Source: Odontocerum albicorne (taxonomy: Eukaryota > Arthropoda > Insecta > Trichoptera > Odontoceridae). From it: a stretch of 64,000 bases of DNA. The position numbers and the translations under genes are program-made. The stretch is taken from positions 32,993,540 to 33,057,539 of the forward strand of contig OX463839.1 of NCBI GenBank assembly GCA_949825065.1, read 5' to 3'. The first letter of the stretch is position 1. Each line of letters begins with the position of its first letter. Below, one piece after another: positions 1-11,306 of this stretch. The notes beneath the pieces are model-generated. The model was not told where the DNA came from. It did not search any database and was given only the letters and a program-made list of their open reading frames with translations.

Positions 1-561
1 GAAAAATCAGATGGTACCCTTTCCTTTCTTTTGGATACCATTATAAAATGAATACCTATAATACAAATCGCTCAGTATGTTCAACAAAAGTTTAAAAAAA
101 GTTTGGTTTTAAATTGAATATTTCAATCCTGTCCAGTCTTGTGCACAAAATTCCAGTGTATAAATCACACAATCAAGCAAGCACCTTTTGATACCTGACT
201 GCCGAAATATAACAGAATCACATTGTTTTTTTTTTTCAAAAGTATTTAAAACCTCATTATTTTGTACTTCAGTATTCTCTGATTGTTAATGGAATTTAAA
301 AGGTTTGCTGCTCTAATCAGAATTGAATATTTTGGAAAAATATATGAACTTTTGGCACACATACAAGTTAAAAGAAAAAAATGCCATAATATTTAAATGT
401 TACTTACATTACCTACAAGGCTTGTCACCAGAATATATTTTAAATGAATTGTAAAAATCTAAGACTGATTACTATGGAAGTTTATGTTTATGTTATCTAT
501 CAAAACATGTATTTTTGTATTTTGAACCAATTTTACACATATCATTTTGGCAATAGTAAAA
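1..561. other. AT-rich non-coding DNA
   Basis: No open frame, splice-bounded exon or repeat structure is recognisable. It may be intron or intergenic DNA of the minus-strand gene whose first two exons lie at 2270-2515. Confidence 0.5.
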
Positions 562-563
562 TA

Positions 564-1522
564 CTATGCGTATCCAGAAAGTAAGTGTACTGAGGCTCTC
601 ACGACCGGATGGATTTTATTTTCGACATGTTGGCTCCACTTCCGTGTAGCCTGACCTTTCCCCTCCGCAACGAGACTGGTTCGAGGTCAGTACGTTGAGA
701 AGTGTCGACGCGACAACACGTTTCGTGAAAAATGTCAATCCAATCTCCCGCCAAGTGCGAAATACGCGGCGTCATCCGTTATCTCGTTTGGAAGGGAAAA
801 CCTCCGGTTGAGGTTTATAATGAGGTGAAAACTGCATATGGTGATAAAGCTATGAATCGTACGAGTGTGTACAAGTGGTGTCGTGAGTTTAAAAACGGTC
901 ACTTCACACCTCTTCACCCTCCGCCAAAAAGTTCAAAACCACAATTTCAGCCAAGAAAATCATGGCATCCGTGTTTTGGGACTGTCAAGGCATAATTTTA
1001 ATTGAATATATGCCTCAAGGGGAGACCATCAACTCTGCAAGATACTGTGAGACCCTAAAAATATTGCGGAGGGCGATTCAGAACAAGAGGAGAGGCATGC
1101 TGACAAAGGGAGTCTGCCTGCTGCACGACAATGCCAGACCACACACGGCCAACGCCACGAAGGAACTGCTCGTCTCGTTTAAATGGGATGTCCTGAACCA
1201 TCCCGCGCATTCCCCTGACCTAGCACCTTCAGATTACTATCTCTTTACCTCCCTGAAGCTGCACATGGGTGGAAAAAGGTTTTCAACCGACGAGGAGGTA
1301 AAGGAGGAGGTGGAGAAGTGGACGGAGGGGTTGGCGGGAAACTACTTCGAGGAAGGCATCAAAAAGTTGATACCCCACTTCACCACCTGCATTGAGAGGA
1401 ATGGCGACTATGTCGAAAAATAGCTTGCATATGTACCACGGTAACCGCGTAATTTTTTTGTTTTAATAAAAAAAATTGTAACCTACAAAAATTCAGTACA
1501 CTTACTTTCTGGATATGCCTCG
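564..1522 (+). mobile_element. mariner element, internally deleted
   Basis: The terminal inverted repeats share the core ATCCAGAAAGTAAGTGTACT at both ends and extend about 30 bp with a few mismatches. TA flanks both ends (562-563 and 1523-1524), the target duplication expected of Tc1/mariner elements. At 959 bp it is about 300 bp shorter than the full-length mariners in this window. Confidence 0.9.
732..1423 (+). pseudogene. mariner transposase, internal deletion
   Basis: The N-terminal helix-turn-helix is read from 732 (MSIQSPAKCEIRG...), and the C-terminal catalytic half in another frame from 962 (MASVFWDCQG...). The junction near 920-960 deletes the central part, including the segment normally holding the first catalytic Asp ('GDE' motif). 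The second Asp (LLHDNARPH) and third ([12 protein letters not shown]) remain with mariner DD34D spacing. The protein cannot be active. Confidence 0.88.
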
Positions 1523-1524
1523 TA

Positions 1525-2269
1525 CATACAAAATTTACATAATCGGCTTTTAACTAGTCAGTGCCTTTTCATAGGAGACCGATGGTGATCATATTTCGTT
1601 GTGCAAATTGGAGTGCAATTAGTTACCAAAACCTCTTATATTAGTCAGATCTTTTTTGTTATCAATATGTCCTCTTTTTTTCAATCTAAGATATTTATGA
1701 AACTTGACTCAATTGACAGATGGGCAAAATCAGAGCAATAAGTAATGGAAACTACAAGAAAACATGTTCTTCTGTAACAGTTCACGGTCATCTTTTCTAA
1801 TCAACTTATCTTAAATGGCTGTTCACGTAAAGCATAAGGTCAAAACGTAACCAGCCAATAAAGTCTCCTTGGCCAAATTGGTCATGTTTTGGAAACCTAA
1901 ATTCAAAGGATACGATGAGGATGGAGTACAGTTCTGCTATCGAATTGGAGAGTTGCTACCTAAAATCTAAGGAAATAGTGTGTATTGATCCTGAAGGTCA
2001 GGGCATATGCAGGGTTGTTGTACCGCTAAGGATGGTGGTGATCGACTATTAATCGTGTGTTGGTTTTTTTCTTTTTATATATATTTTCAGCTTCTGGCAA
2101 CCGCGAGTATAAATCAAAATCAATTTTCAGCCCTTAAATACAAGATTTTGAATATTACATATTCAATTTATCACACCTGATTAAGCAAAACCAAATTATT
2201 TTGAAAACGTTTATTGAAATTGTCTGGAAGGTTGAGATAAGATCTAAAAGTAACCCAAAATTAGCTTAC
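1525..2269. other. non-coding, possibly intronic
   Basis: No recognisable gene or repeat. It lies immediately 3' of the donor site of the minus-strand secreted-protein exon at 2270, so at least part is probably its second intron. Confidence 0.4.
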
Positions 2270-2515
2270 TTTTATTAGTTTCTTTCGGGCTTGACTGAGA
2301 ATACCCTCCATTATAAACTGGCATCCTTTGGTAATTGCTTCTTGTCAATTTTGATCCAGAGCCAGATCTTGCTCCACCTAAGCATTCTGAGAGAGTCAAA
2401 ACTGTAAAATAAAATATTACATTGAAAAAAATTGAGTGAAAACAAATATGAGACCATATTTGAATAGTAACTTACGATATAAGAAAATAAAAATAATACT
2501 GAATATTTGTTTCAT
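2270..2515 (-). CDS. secreted small protein, first two coding exons
   Basis: Two minus-strand exons join cleanly. Exon 1 is 2515-2476, starting at an ATG and ending at a GTAAG donor. Exon 2 is 2401-2270, preceded by a TTTTACAG acceptor and followed by GTAAGC. The splice keeps frame and gives an N-terminus MKQIFSIIFIFLYLLTLSEC, a textbook signal peptide, followed by a Gly/Ser/Arg-rich stretch (LGGARSGSGSK) and a Tyr/Gly/Gln/Ser-rich stretch (VYNGGYSQSSPKETNK). The reading frame is open when exon 2 reaches its donor, so the protein continues into an exon further left that I could not find, probably outside the window. I do not recognise the family; low-complexity secreted insect proteins of this make-up are common. 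Start chosen because it is the only Met giving a signal peptide. Confidence 0.6.
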
Positions 2516-3086
2516 GGTTTAAAATGTAGATGAAATTAGTTACACTTTAATAGTAATTCATAATTCTTATTTAAAACCTAATACATAAACATTGACGTAA
2601 ACAAAATTAACAAAGCATGCTTGAAAATCTTCTTCTTCCTGAATAATGGCCTGTACTCCTATATATGTGAGGGAGTATACGCCAGTGTCAACTTGGTGAT
2701 CCCCCAATGCTTGAAATGCTATAGAGTATCACAAAATCCCGAGTTAAAAAAGTGTTAACATAAACAAATATATAGCAAGCAGCCGTAGGGTCGACGCTTT
2801 CTTAATTACAGTCATACCTTAAGTTGGTGAATAAATGAGATCGTAAGGTAACCTGCCTACATTTCTTTTTACCATTAATTGATTGATGGAGAGTTTATCC
2901 AAGTCACAATACGACCATGTGAAAGTCCAGCTGTAATTATTAAAATCGTGAAAAAAATATTTTATTTCCTAGGATTAAATAATGAAATTAATTTAAAGTG
3001 TGACAGTTTTGTCTATATATCAAAGAGTTATGTGTCTAAAGTTTGATTTTAGAAAAAACCTGCAGATTTAAAACTTTTTTTTCGAT

Positions 3087-3136
3087 CTTATTGAAATAAT
3101 CAAAACAAATGTGCTTGTTTTGATTATTTCAATAAG
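3087..3136. repeat. perfect 22-bp inverted repeat, 6-nt loop
   Basis: Arms 3087-3108 and 3115-3136 are exact reverse complements around the loop ATGTGC. It lies about 400 bp upstream of the ribophorin I start. It is not flanked by transposon-like ends I can see. Confidence 0.9.
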
Positions 3137-3544
3137 ACACAAAGAAAGATAAAATTAAATATGTGATACTAATGTTTGTTTCCTACGTAACCGGGGTGGG
3201 GTCATACCGTGAAATACTTACAAGTTACTCCTGGGTCGATCGCGAGCTGGTCGTAGTATGTCCATAATACAAAAGAACTGTTTTTTGACGCTATGATGTC
3301 AAATTGTAAGGATACAGACCTATAGCTTTTTATTATTGTTTAATAGTTGTGAAGTCACGCATTGAAATGTGATATGGTCGTGGTGAAGTGAGAATCAGTT
3401 CTAAAGAGTTTTTTTTATTGAGTAAAGACAATAAGACATTTCATATGTCAACGCGTTAATCCATAGAGTGAAGTGCAATATCCGTTTGCGTGTCACTTGG
3501 TGTACTTGTCGGCAAATTAATTTTCGGCATTTAGATTTGCGGCA

Positions 3545-4939
3545 ATGGGGAAATTTAAAATATCTCTGTTATTATCATTTTTATATTTAGCAAGTGTAAC
3601 TAGTATTAGTGTCGAAACCGTAAGTAATGATCTCGTCAACAAAAATGTAGAAAGGTCTGTCGAAATATCGTCTCAACTTGTGAAAATATCTTCCAAAGTC
3701 ACAATTGAAAATATTGGGAAAAATTCAGCAAAAAGTTTCTTAGTTGCCGTTGAGCCGTCTTTGAAAGACAAACTTGCGTATATTTGGGGAAAAGATGGTA
3801 ACAGTCGAGAGGTTCGTTTAGTGGAAACTTCTATTGCTGGAAATATAGATGCCAAGTTTTGGAGAGTTGATTTAAAAGATCTTCTGCAACCGGGTAAAAC
3901 GGCAATTTATCAAATAAATACAATCTTCTCAAAGGCATTAATACCATACCCGTCAGTTATCACTCAAAAGGAAAGACAACTCGTGAAATATACTGGCAAC
4001 CACTACTTTTACTCCCCTTATCTTACAAACTCGCAAAAAACAACAGTGTCACTCGGTACGAGGAATATTGAAAGCTTCACTAAGCTGAAACCTTTCAACA
4101 GTGCTGACTCCAGTATTCATTATGGAACCTATGAAAATATCCCAGCACTGTCTGTGGACGAACTTAATGTTCATTATGAGAATAATTCTCCATTTTTAAC
4201 TGTGACCAAAGTGGACCGTACAATTGAAGTATCTCATTGGGGTAACATTGCTGTTGAAGAAACAATAGATATGTATCATTCAGGAGCTCTACTGAAGGGA
4301 TCTTTTTCAAGATATGAATACCAACAGGACTCCACGAGTGGACTTTCCAGCGTGAAGTCATACAAGACTTTATTGCCAGCCTCTGCTACAGGAGTGTACT
4401 ACAGGGATACTAATGGCAACATCTCGACATCACACATGAGAGTGAAGAAGGATGCCGTAGAGCTAGACCTGCGGCCGAGATTCCCTCTCTTTGGTGGCTG
4501 GAAGACACACTACACCCTAGGGTACAACGTACCCAGTTATGAGTATTTGTATCACTCTGGTGATCAATATCTATTGAAAATGCGTCTTGTGGATCATATC
4601 TATGATGATATGGTAATTGATGAGATTAATACTAAAATAATCCTTCCTGAGGGATCAACAGATATTAAGATAACCACTCCCTATCCTGTAACAAGACAAC
4701 GTGATTCTTTGCATTTCACATATTTGGATACTAAAGGAAGACCTGTCATATCTTTCAATAAAATGAATCTTGTTGAAAATCACATTCAAGATTTTCAACT
4801 GCGATACTCATTCCCAAGAATATTGATGCTGCAAGAGCCTATATTAGTAGTAATATTCCTTTACATGTTATTCTTGCTGGTTATTGTTTATGTCAGGCTA
4901 GACTTTTCTATTCACAAAGAAGATCACCACAAAGATTGA
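3545..4939 (+). CDS. RPN1: ribophorin I (oligosaccharyltransferase subunit OST1)
   Basis: Complete 464-residue frame in one exon, ATG to TGA. Ribophorin I is a subunit of the ER oligosaccharyltransferase, which moves the dolichol-linked glycan onto Asn-X-Ser/Thr of nascent proteins. Residues 1-21 form a signal peptide. The body carries the typical luminal pattern (LIPYPSVITQKERQLVKYTG, ISHWGNIAVEE-like 'EVSHWGNIAVEE', RPRFPLFGGWKTHYTLGYN). A single membrane segment lies at about 434-454 (ILVVIFLYMLFLLVIVYV), followed by a short tail HKEDHHKD. The length is shorter than the roughly 600 residues of vertebrate forms because the long cytosolic tail is missing, as far as I recall the usual insect condition. 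No upstream in-frame Met precedes the chosen start. Possible poly(A) signal AATAAA at 5120-5125. Confidence 0.95.
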   Translation: MGKFKISLLLSFLYLASVTSISVETVSNDLVNKNVERSVEISSQLVKISSKVTIENIGKNSAKSFLVAVEPSLKDKLAYIWGKDGNSREVRLVETSIAGNIDAKFWRVDLKDLLQPGKTAIYQINTIFSKALIPYPSVITQKERQLVKYTGNHYFYSPYLTNSQKTTVSLGTRNIESFTKLKPFNSADSSIHYGTYENIPALSVDELNVHYENNSPFLTVTKVDRTIEVSHWGNIAVEETIDMYHSGALLKGSFSRYEYQQDSTSGLSSVKSYKTLLPASATGVYYRDTNGNISTSHMRVKKDAVELDLRPRFPLFGGWKTHYTLGYNVPSYEYLYHSGDQYLLKMRLVDHIYDDMVIDEINTKIILPEGSTDIKITTPYPVTRQRDSLHFTYLDTKGRPVISFNKMNLVENHIQDFQLRYSFPRILMLQEPILVVIFLYMLFLLVIVYVRLDFSIHKEDHHKD

Positions 4940-5443
4940 AGTGTTCATTTATTCACCTTGTTTGATATATTTTACATAATCATTTTCGTACTGTTAAAAT
5001 GTCATTTTCGTACTAAAAAATATTTTGAACCTGTGAAATTCAAAAGCATATTTTTATCTGTATCCATGAAGTCGCATATGATACGTGTTCAAAATGTCAA
5101 TACACATGTCAAAATTCAGAATAAATATGTGCAGTTATTGATTTGCAATATCCTTTTGCAATTTGATTTGAACATAATTAATTAGATTAAATATCTTATC
5201 GCAATTTAATTTGCTATATAATTAGATATATGTCTACAAAGTGTAATATGTATATATATAATACAATTTTTTTTTATATTTTTGTTTTCAAATTCACTTG
5301 GCAAACATCACATTTCAATGTGAGAAATGAATTTTAGCTTTATTAAAATATTCCTTATTGGAATTTAATGTTTGTTCAATGTAACTATAATTTTATTTCC
5401 ATATATCACCCAAAACTATAGCTTTTTTTAACATTTCAATGTA
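4940..5443 (+). other. ribophorin I 3' UTR and flank
   Basis: AT-rich, without coding signal. AATAAA at 5120-5125 is a candidate poly(A) signal. Confidence 0.5.
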
Positions 5444-5690
5444 TATAAGATGCTCTCCGTGGCTTTGTTGGTAAGACACCTGTCTTTCAATTTGAGGGTT
5501 GTGGGTTCAATTCCCGCTAGAACTCAGTTTATTTTCAAGTTTTCCAGTCTGCTTTTCACTTAAAACCTCTAACATCTTTCTGCTGGGCTGGAGGAAATTG
5601 TCTCATGGCAATAAACCCGCTAGGTTGTACTGTATACAATGGTAATGTAATAAAATACAAAATATTTAATAATAATTAATATAGCCATTT
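5444..5690 (+). repeat. tRNA-derived SINE copy
   Basis: The head looks like a tRNA: box A-like GGCTTTGTTGGTAAGACA and box B-like GGGTTCAATTCCCG. It is followed by a body with AACATCTTTCTG, GTCTCATGGCAATAAACC and a tail rich in AATAC-like units. The same order recurs at 16266, 23862, 38428, 52970 (minus), 55665 (minus) and others, which defines the family. Confidence 0.75.
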
Positions 5691-6589
5691 TTTTAAATGT
5701 AGTCATTTGACCAAAATGTATGAAAACAGATTATACGAAAATGGTAAATATGAGTAAAGCTGAAAATAATCAAATTTCTCTACTTTGATGAAACACAAAA
5801 TTGATTGTGCATGTTTATTAATAAAAAATGTAATACAATTTCCAAATAAACAGGGTCATCATAAGTTCATTATTTTTGCCTGGGACTATTTTAACAGTAT
5901 AAAAGTCAAGGAAAATTCTTTCATTTCGTACTCAATATTACCATTTATATTATATTCCTGCACAATATATTTTTTGAACAATGCTGGGTCAAGCATTTGT
6001 ATTCAATTTATTAGGAGTAAGTCTTGAATTTAATTTAACACAATGGCACATTATATGATACTATTGTATTCACAAAAAGGAAATTGATTTTTATTTATTT
6101 TGCAAGTGTGCTTCTCTCAAATGAAAGTGATTCTTTCAAGATTTTAATTTATTATGCGTACTTGAGCACAATCAATATTGAGTAAAGGGTTATTTGTATT
6201 TGTATTTCATGTTTGATGTTATAACATTTTTATTTGCTGCCTACAATTTATGTCTTGAAATATTGAATATATCATTTTGTAGGCTTGATGGTCACATGTT
6301 AATGCCATTATTTTTGGATTGTAAAATATAGAAACTAAGAATACTAGCTAAAGAATAAAAAAAATACTGTTAGAAATTATTACTATCCAAAAATGATGCT
6401 ATAATTGAAGGTTCATTTTATTCTAAACTGTAAATTGTGATTACTAATAAAGTGATTTTTGTTTTTAATTATTAGCCAGTTTGTTTTATTTAATATTATA
6501 TAAAACCATGCATACACTTATAAGTAGAAAAACTGAAAAAAATGCTTTCAAGAAATAAAATGAGAATCGCTTAACTTCTTCATGTGCCA
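5691..6589. other. AT-rich intergenic DNA
   Basis: Nothing recognised; only short chance open frames. Confidence 0.4.
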
Positions 6590-7000
6590 TGTTCAGTCCT
6601 CCTGACATTGACGATCACTCTTGAGAAAATATCTGTCTTTGCCAGCATGGAACAGCTCCTCAACTCTGGATATCTATCCATTCGCAAATGTTGAGTTGAC
6701 CCTCGATTTTACCTATCAATATTCATTTTAGGAAGTGGTATTTTTCTCTTCTTAATATATGGCAGATAGGCAATCTTCCAACATTTTATGGTGTTTAAGA
6801 GCACTCATTCTACATGTGTTCAACGTAGTACCTCCTCGGTGTTTGAAATACAATGGAACTTACAAATTCTGAGCTGAAGTTCAAGTCCAAGTTATCATTG
6901 AAGAGAGAAAACTGATCTCATCTTGAGAAATCCTACATGTGCTAATTCAATTTGGCATCGAACTTTTCTATCTAGTTACTGTCTATATGGTTGGTGAGTA
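6590..7000 (-). pseudogene. LINE reverse-transcriptase C-terminal relic
   Basis: Minus-strand reading, with several shifts, gives the typical end of an insect non-LTR RT: a 'KKRK.AYL.HI' segment, then an ILRREKYH-like segment, then a run ending SRVIVNVRRTEHGT. No intact frame. Confidence 0.5.
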
Positions 7001-7222
7001 ATTAGGCTAATTAGATATTTGAAACTTCAGACTTGCTCTATAGGTTGCCCGGTCAGCTGCAGAGATAATCCATTATGAGACTGACAAAAAAATAAACTTT
7101 GATTTTTGAATATCACTTAACAGTATTAAGAAAATTGATTTATTATTTTTCATCATCACCTAATACATTCCATCAGGAACACAGGGATACCATAAAATGT
7201 CTCCATCTAGGTTGGTCCACAG

Positions 7223-9319
7223 TAGGGATGTTGCGGATATTCGCGTCCGCAATTGCGGAGCTTCCGCATGGATTTGGACATCCGCAATAATCAATGCGGA
7301 TGCAGATGTACCGCAGGTCGCGACAAGAAAAAAATTGGGTGGGGCCGGCAAGTGGCGCGTGCCGTGAGTATGTGCTGATTGACCAATAGGAGCGAAGATT
7401 TCGGTGACAAGATCAGACGTGTTTGTTATTGTTTATCATTTGTTTCTCGTAAATCAATCACAACGTGTTTAGTTGCGCTTATCGTATGAACATTTCAGTT
7501 TTTGAGTGTTGTTGTGAGTATTGTGTGTTGAGCGAGTTTTCTGCAGTTGATTGTTTATTGGACAAGTGAATTTACAATGTCATCACCGACACAAAGTGAG
7601 ATTTGGACTTATTTTTAACCAGATGCACATGACCAGGATAAGGCTCATTGTAAAATATGCAATAAAACCTACTCTCGCAAGGGCCGTACCACCTCGTCTG
7701 AAAAATCATCTAAAATCGATGCACCCAGAAGAGTTTAGTTTCTTTGAAACCTCGAATAAAACAAAACAATTGCAGAAGATAAAAGCTGACGCAGGTGAGT
7801 TTTATCATAAAAAATGTGAATTAACCTTACCTGGTGCTGTTCTTGTGGCATTGTTTACATTTAATTTGTATGGCTAGCTCTAACCGTAGGCAAAAATTAA
7901 CTAATGATTAAAAAAGCAAAATAGCCAAATTAGCTTCTTATAATAGTGTTTTCCAATTGCAGTGCAATTTCATGTTCTACCACGCGCTTATTAAATATGT
8001 TTTTCATCAGTTTTCACAAGTTATAATTTATGTGTGTATTTTTTTAGATAAAATCGTCACTCTACAAGAAGCAAAGAAACAGCTCTCTTTAGAGGAAGTA
8101 GTTCTAAAGGAAAAGAAGTGGGACACTGACAATTCCAATTCGAAAAAAAATTACAAACTCATTGGAGAAATGATTGCACTTCAAAATTTACCGTTTAACT
8201 TTGTGGAGGGGCTTGGTTTCAAGATTGTATAACGCGATGGAACAGTACATTTTACATGTTTGAGCGTTTTTTAAAGGTAAAGGATGCCTTAAGTCTTTAT
8301 ATCAATGACAGTGAGATTGACCCTATTTTGCCGGAAGAGTGGAAAATCATTGAATGTTGTATTGAGTTATTAAAACCTTTCGAGGAAGCCACGCGGGAAC
8401 TAAGCAACTCTCATGCCCTTATTTCATCTGTAATTCCAATAATTCAAATGCTTGGAAAAAAACTTGATGACTATTTAACAAGATCACACGATTTTGATCC
8501 TATTCGACTGGCCGTAACGACTCTGAAAACTGAACTTTCAGCAAAGTTTTCTACTTTGTTGGAAGAGAACAATTTATATGTCATCGCCACCTACTTAGAC
8601 CCTCGCTATAAGCACAAGTTTTTTACACCAGTGACCGAGGAAAAGATTAAAGAAGATATTTTGAAGATGAGAAACTCTGAGGATGACGTTTCAGGTTCTC
8701 TTAATTCCGAAGGGGCTAAAAGAATGAGAATGAGAGATTCCTCGGAAAAAGATACGGAACAACCAGGAACGTCCGGTACGGTCAGAAAGCCATGCTTAAA
8801 AAACGATCTTGCCATGATGCTGGATTCGTCAAGTGAAGATGAGAGTCAAGAAACACCAGAAAATGGTAGCGCTGACGATTTACTCAAGAAGGAATAGCTA
8901 TCTTACCGCAATAAAAAAAGGGTCAATATAAATGAAAATCCACTTAAATGGTGGAGCGTTCATCGAGAAGAATTGAAAATATTATCAACAATAGCACACA
9001 GATTTTTATCGCCACCACCAGCCAGTGTTCCTAGTGAACAGTTGTTCAGTAGCTCGGGTTTAATTTATGAACCTCTGCGAAACACTGGAATCTGAAAAGG
9101 CGGCGATATTACTTTTTATTAAATATAATGCACCAATTTTTAACTTTAATTACTAAATATTTAATAAAAATATTGAAGATTACTATCTTTTTATCTTATT
9201 TCTGCACCCATACGAAGTTTCTTAAAAAAAATCTTAAGATTGCATCCGCATCCGTGGATGTCAGCCTTCAAAAATCCCCATCCACGGATGTTAAAAAATC
9301 TGCATCCGCATCATCCCTA
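7223..9319 (+). mobile_element. hAT element (BED-type), internally deleted
   Basis: Ends begin TAGGGATGTTGCGGAT and, on the other strand, TAGGGATGATGCGGAT. An exact 8-bp target duplication GTCCACAG flanks it (7215-7222 and 9320-9327), diagnostic of hAT. Both subterminal regions are packed with the motif ATGCGGAT/ATCCGCAT, likely transposase binding sites. At 2,097 bp it is short for an autonomous hAT. Confidence 0.93.
7576..9110 (+). pseudogene. hAT transposase remnant (BED finger, RNase H core, dimerisation end)
   Basis: From the Met at 7576 the frame shows a BED finger: SEIWTYF, stop, then HCKICNKTYSRKGRTTSS with the CxxC pair, and after a frameshift LKNHLKSMHPEEF with the HxxxxH pair. An intron seems present, with donor GCAG|GTGAGT near 7795 and acceptor TTTTTTTAG near 8046. 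After GLGF the sequence jumps to TRWNSTFYMFERFLKV, a conserved late hAT block, so a large central segment is gone. The 8256-8897 frame carries VIATYLDPRYKHKFF. The C-terminal dimerisation block reads PSEQLFSSSGLIYEPLRN near 9030-9090. Stops, frameshifts and the deletion rule out activity. Confidence 0.85.
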
Positions 9320-9327
9320 GTCCACAG

Positions 9328-10062
9328 TCCGAGACTCCATATTCTCCCACGTTAGGCCGAGACTGAATCTATATTATAACACTGGTGTATGGTGTTCAGC
9401 TACCAGGCAGCATCCTCTATAGGTGAACAAAGCACCTCCAATAATTCATCTTTGTAGACTGTTGCTTTGTCTGAGACAAGCCGTCCTTATTTGTCATGTG
9501 TTCATACCACCTTGATGTCCATCGTCTTCTTAAGGCATTTGTTCTTAAAACTACTATTTGACAATTTCGTCTTCCTATACGGAAACATGTTAAAAATCCT
9601 GAGTAGGACACCATTGTGCATCTGAAACATTAGTTGGGGAGGGCAGAAGAAAAATATATTGAGCAAAGAAATGGATTAAAAAAAAACAGTTTTATTTTCT
9701 TTCATATTGGAACAAAATTGAGAAACCCTGATATTGATAATTCAAAAATTGGAAATAAGAACCAGTCGACCAAAAATTCAATATTTTACTAAGCCTATTT
9801 CTCTACTTCCATGGCTTAGTGACAGCGACGTGTCATGTAATAACTCCATGCATATAAAGTATTTCTAAAAAGTAACAAAATGAAAATTTTAAATAAAATG
9901 CATAAATCACTTCGAAACAAATAAATTTAAATGATGGGATAGTATCAAATATAAAATGTATTCAGCAATTATGGATTTTTAAATATACATTTATAACATA
10001 TGTTTATGAGTAGTGCTCTAGGTGGAAGGAAAAAGGAACTGGAAGGGTTAGAAGGAAAAAAG
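9328..10062. other. intergenic DNA, no recognised gene
   Basis: A 65-residue minus frame at 9417-9614 has no recognisable family features. The rest is AT-rich. Confidence 0.4.
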
Positions 10063-10640
10063 GTTTTTACATACATACATATCATCACGCCGTGTCCCTT
10101 GCAGAGTAGGCAGAGAGTCTCCAAACTTATCTATCCAAGCACACAATTTTTGGCACCTTCACCTTTATATATCTCGTTATGCAGTCTACTATTATTCGTA
10201 CTTTTTACTTTACCCTCTTTCAAAATTTGGTCTAGCCACGATTTCCTCGGTCTCTCTTCTATCTACACCTTGCACTTCTGACTTGTATACTCGTATAGTC
10301 ATTCTTTCAACATTCATTCTCTCCACATGTCCAAACTATCTTAAAGCTCCTTTCTTCATCTTACATTAAACATTCATTTTATCCATGTCTTCATTCCGCC
10401 TTCTTTCAAACATTGATATGCCACAAATTTTCTTTAGTGCACGCATCTTTACAGCATTAATCTTACTCTAATACTTCTGCCAAGTCCAATTCTCACTTCC
10501 ATACATCAAGGTGGGCACCAACATATTATTATGTATTGTCATTGCGCGGTTGTTCTATATATCATTAAGTGCTCTGTTTACCTTGCTCCCTGTCCCTACC
10601 CTCCTTTTAATGTCTCTTTCAACTCGCCCATCACACGTAA
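10063..10640 (-). pseudogene. LINE reverse-transcriptase 3' relic with CATA-rich tail
   Basis: Reading the minus strand through several stops gives LYGSENWTWQK, KINAVKMRALKKICGIS, FGHVERMNVERMTIRVYKSE, the C-terminal pattern of insect non-LTR RTs ('YGSE.W', 'MRALR.ICG', 'GHV.RM'). Its 3' end carries (ACAT)n and a GAGTAGGCAGAGAGT-like segment often seen at lepidopteran LINE ends. Confidence 0.7.
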
Positions 10641-11306
10641 AAATGTTTTTGAAATCAAGTAGTACATAATTATACTAAAACCTTATCCTTTTTTTTATAT
10701 AACACAACATACATTAATATTCTAGAATATGAAAACAATGAACAGAAAATGAGTTAAGGGAGTTTTTTGGTGTGCTATAAATTTCATATACGTAGTAACG
10801 TCCAAAAATTTCCCGTCAGAACAAGTTCGAGTGTGAGTGGACAGATTCATGCTGGCCACATCTATCACATGCTCAGGCAATGTTATACAGGCTGCGTTTT
10901 ATGTTTCAGGCCGATGTTTTTTTGAATAACTTTTAAATGAAACACAATTTTATAATTTATATTTAATTGATTGATTATATGGTCTTTACCATTATGTATG
11001 AAATATAATGTTGATCAAGTAGCCGCCTCTGGCCATGGCGCAAACACGAGCTCTTTCAAGCATATTTTTCATAACATTCTCGCAGACTTTTGGTGTTATT
11101 TCAGCAATTTCTTTTTGAATGTTGTCCTTAAGCATCGGGATTGTGGCTGGTTTGTTGGTGTACACCTTTCTCTTCAAGTAGCCCCATAGGAAATAATCGG
11201 GGGCGGTCAAATCAGGGGATCGTGAGGGCCAGTCAATATCACCACTTTTTAGACATTATTCGGCCGGGAAAAGTTTCTCGCAAAATTTGCATCGTAGCAC
11301 GAGCTA

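Noticed and set aside
1900..2060. Third exon of the secreted protein, or a plus-strand coding piece
   Set aside because: Minus strand lacks a suitable acceptor and frame; the plus reading has stops and no recognised family.
5460..5525. A tRNA gene
   Set aside because: Only box A and B resemblance and continuation into a SINE body; no complete cloverleaf seen.
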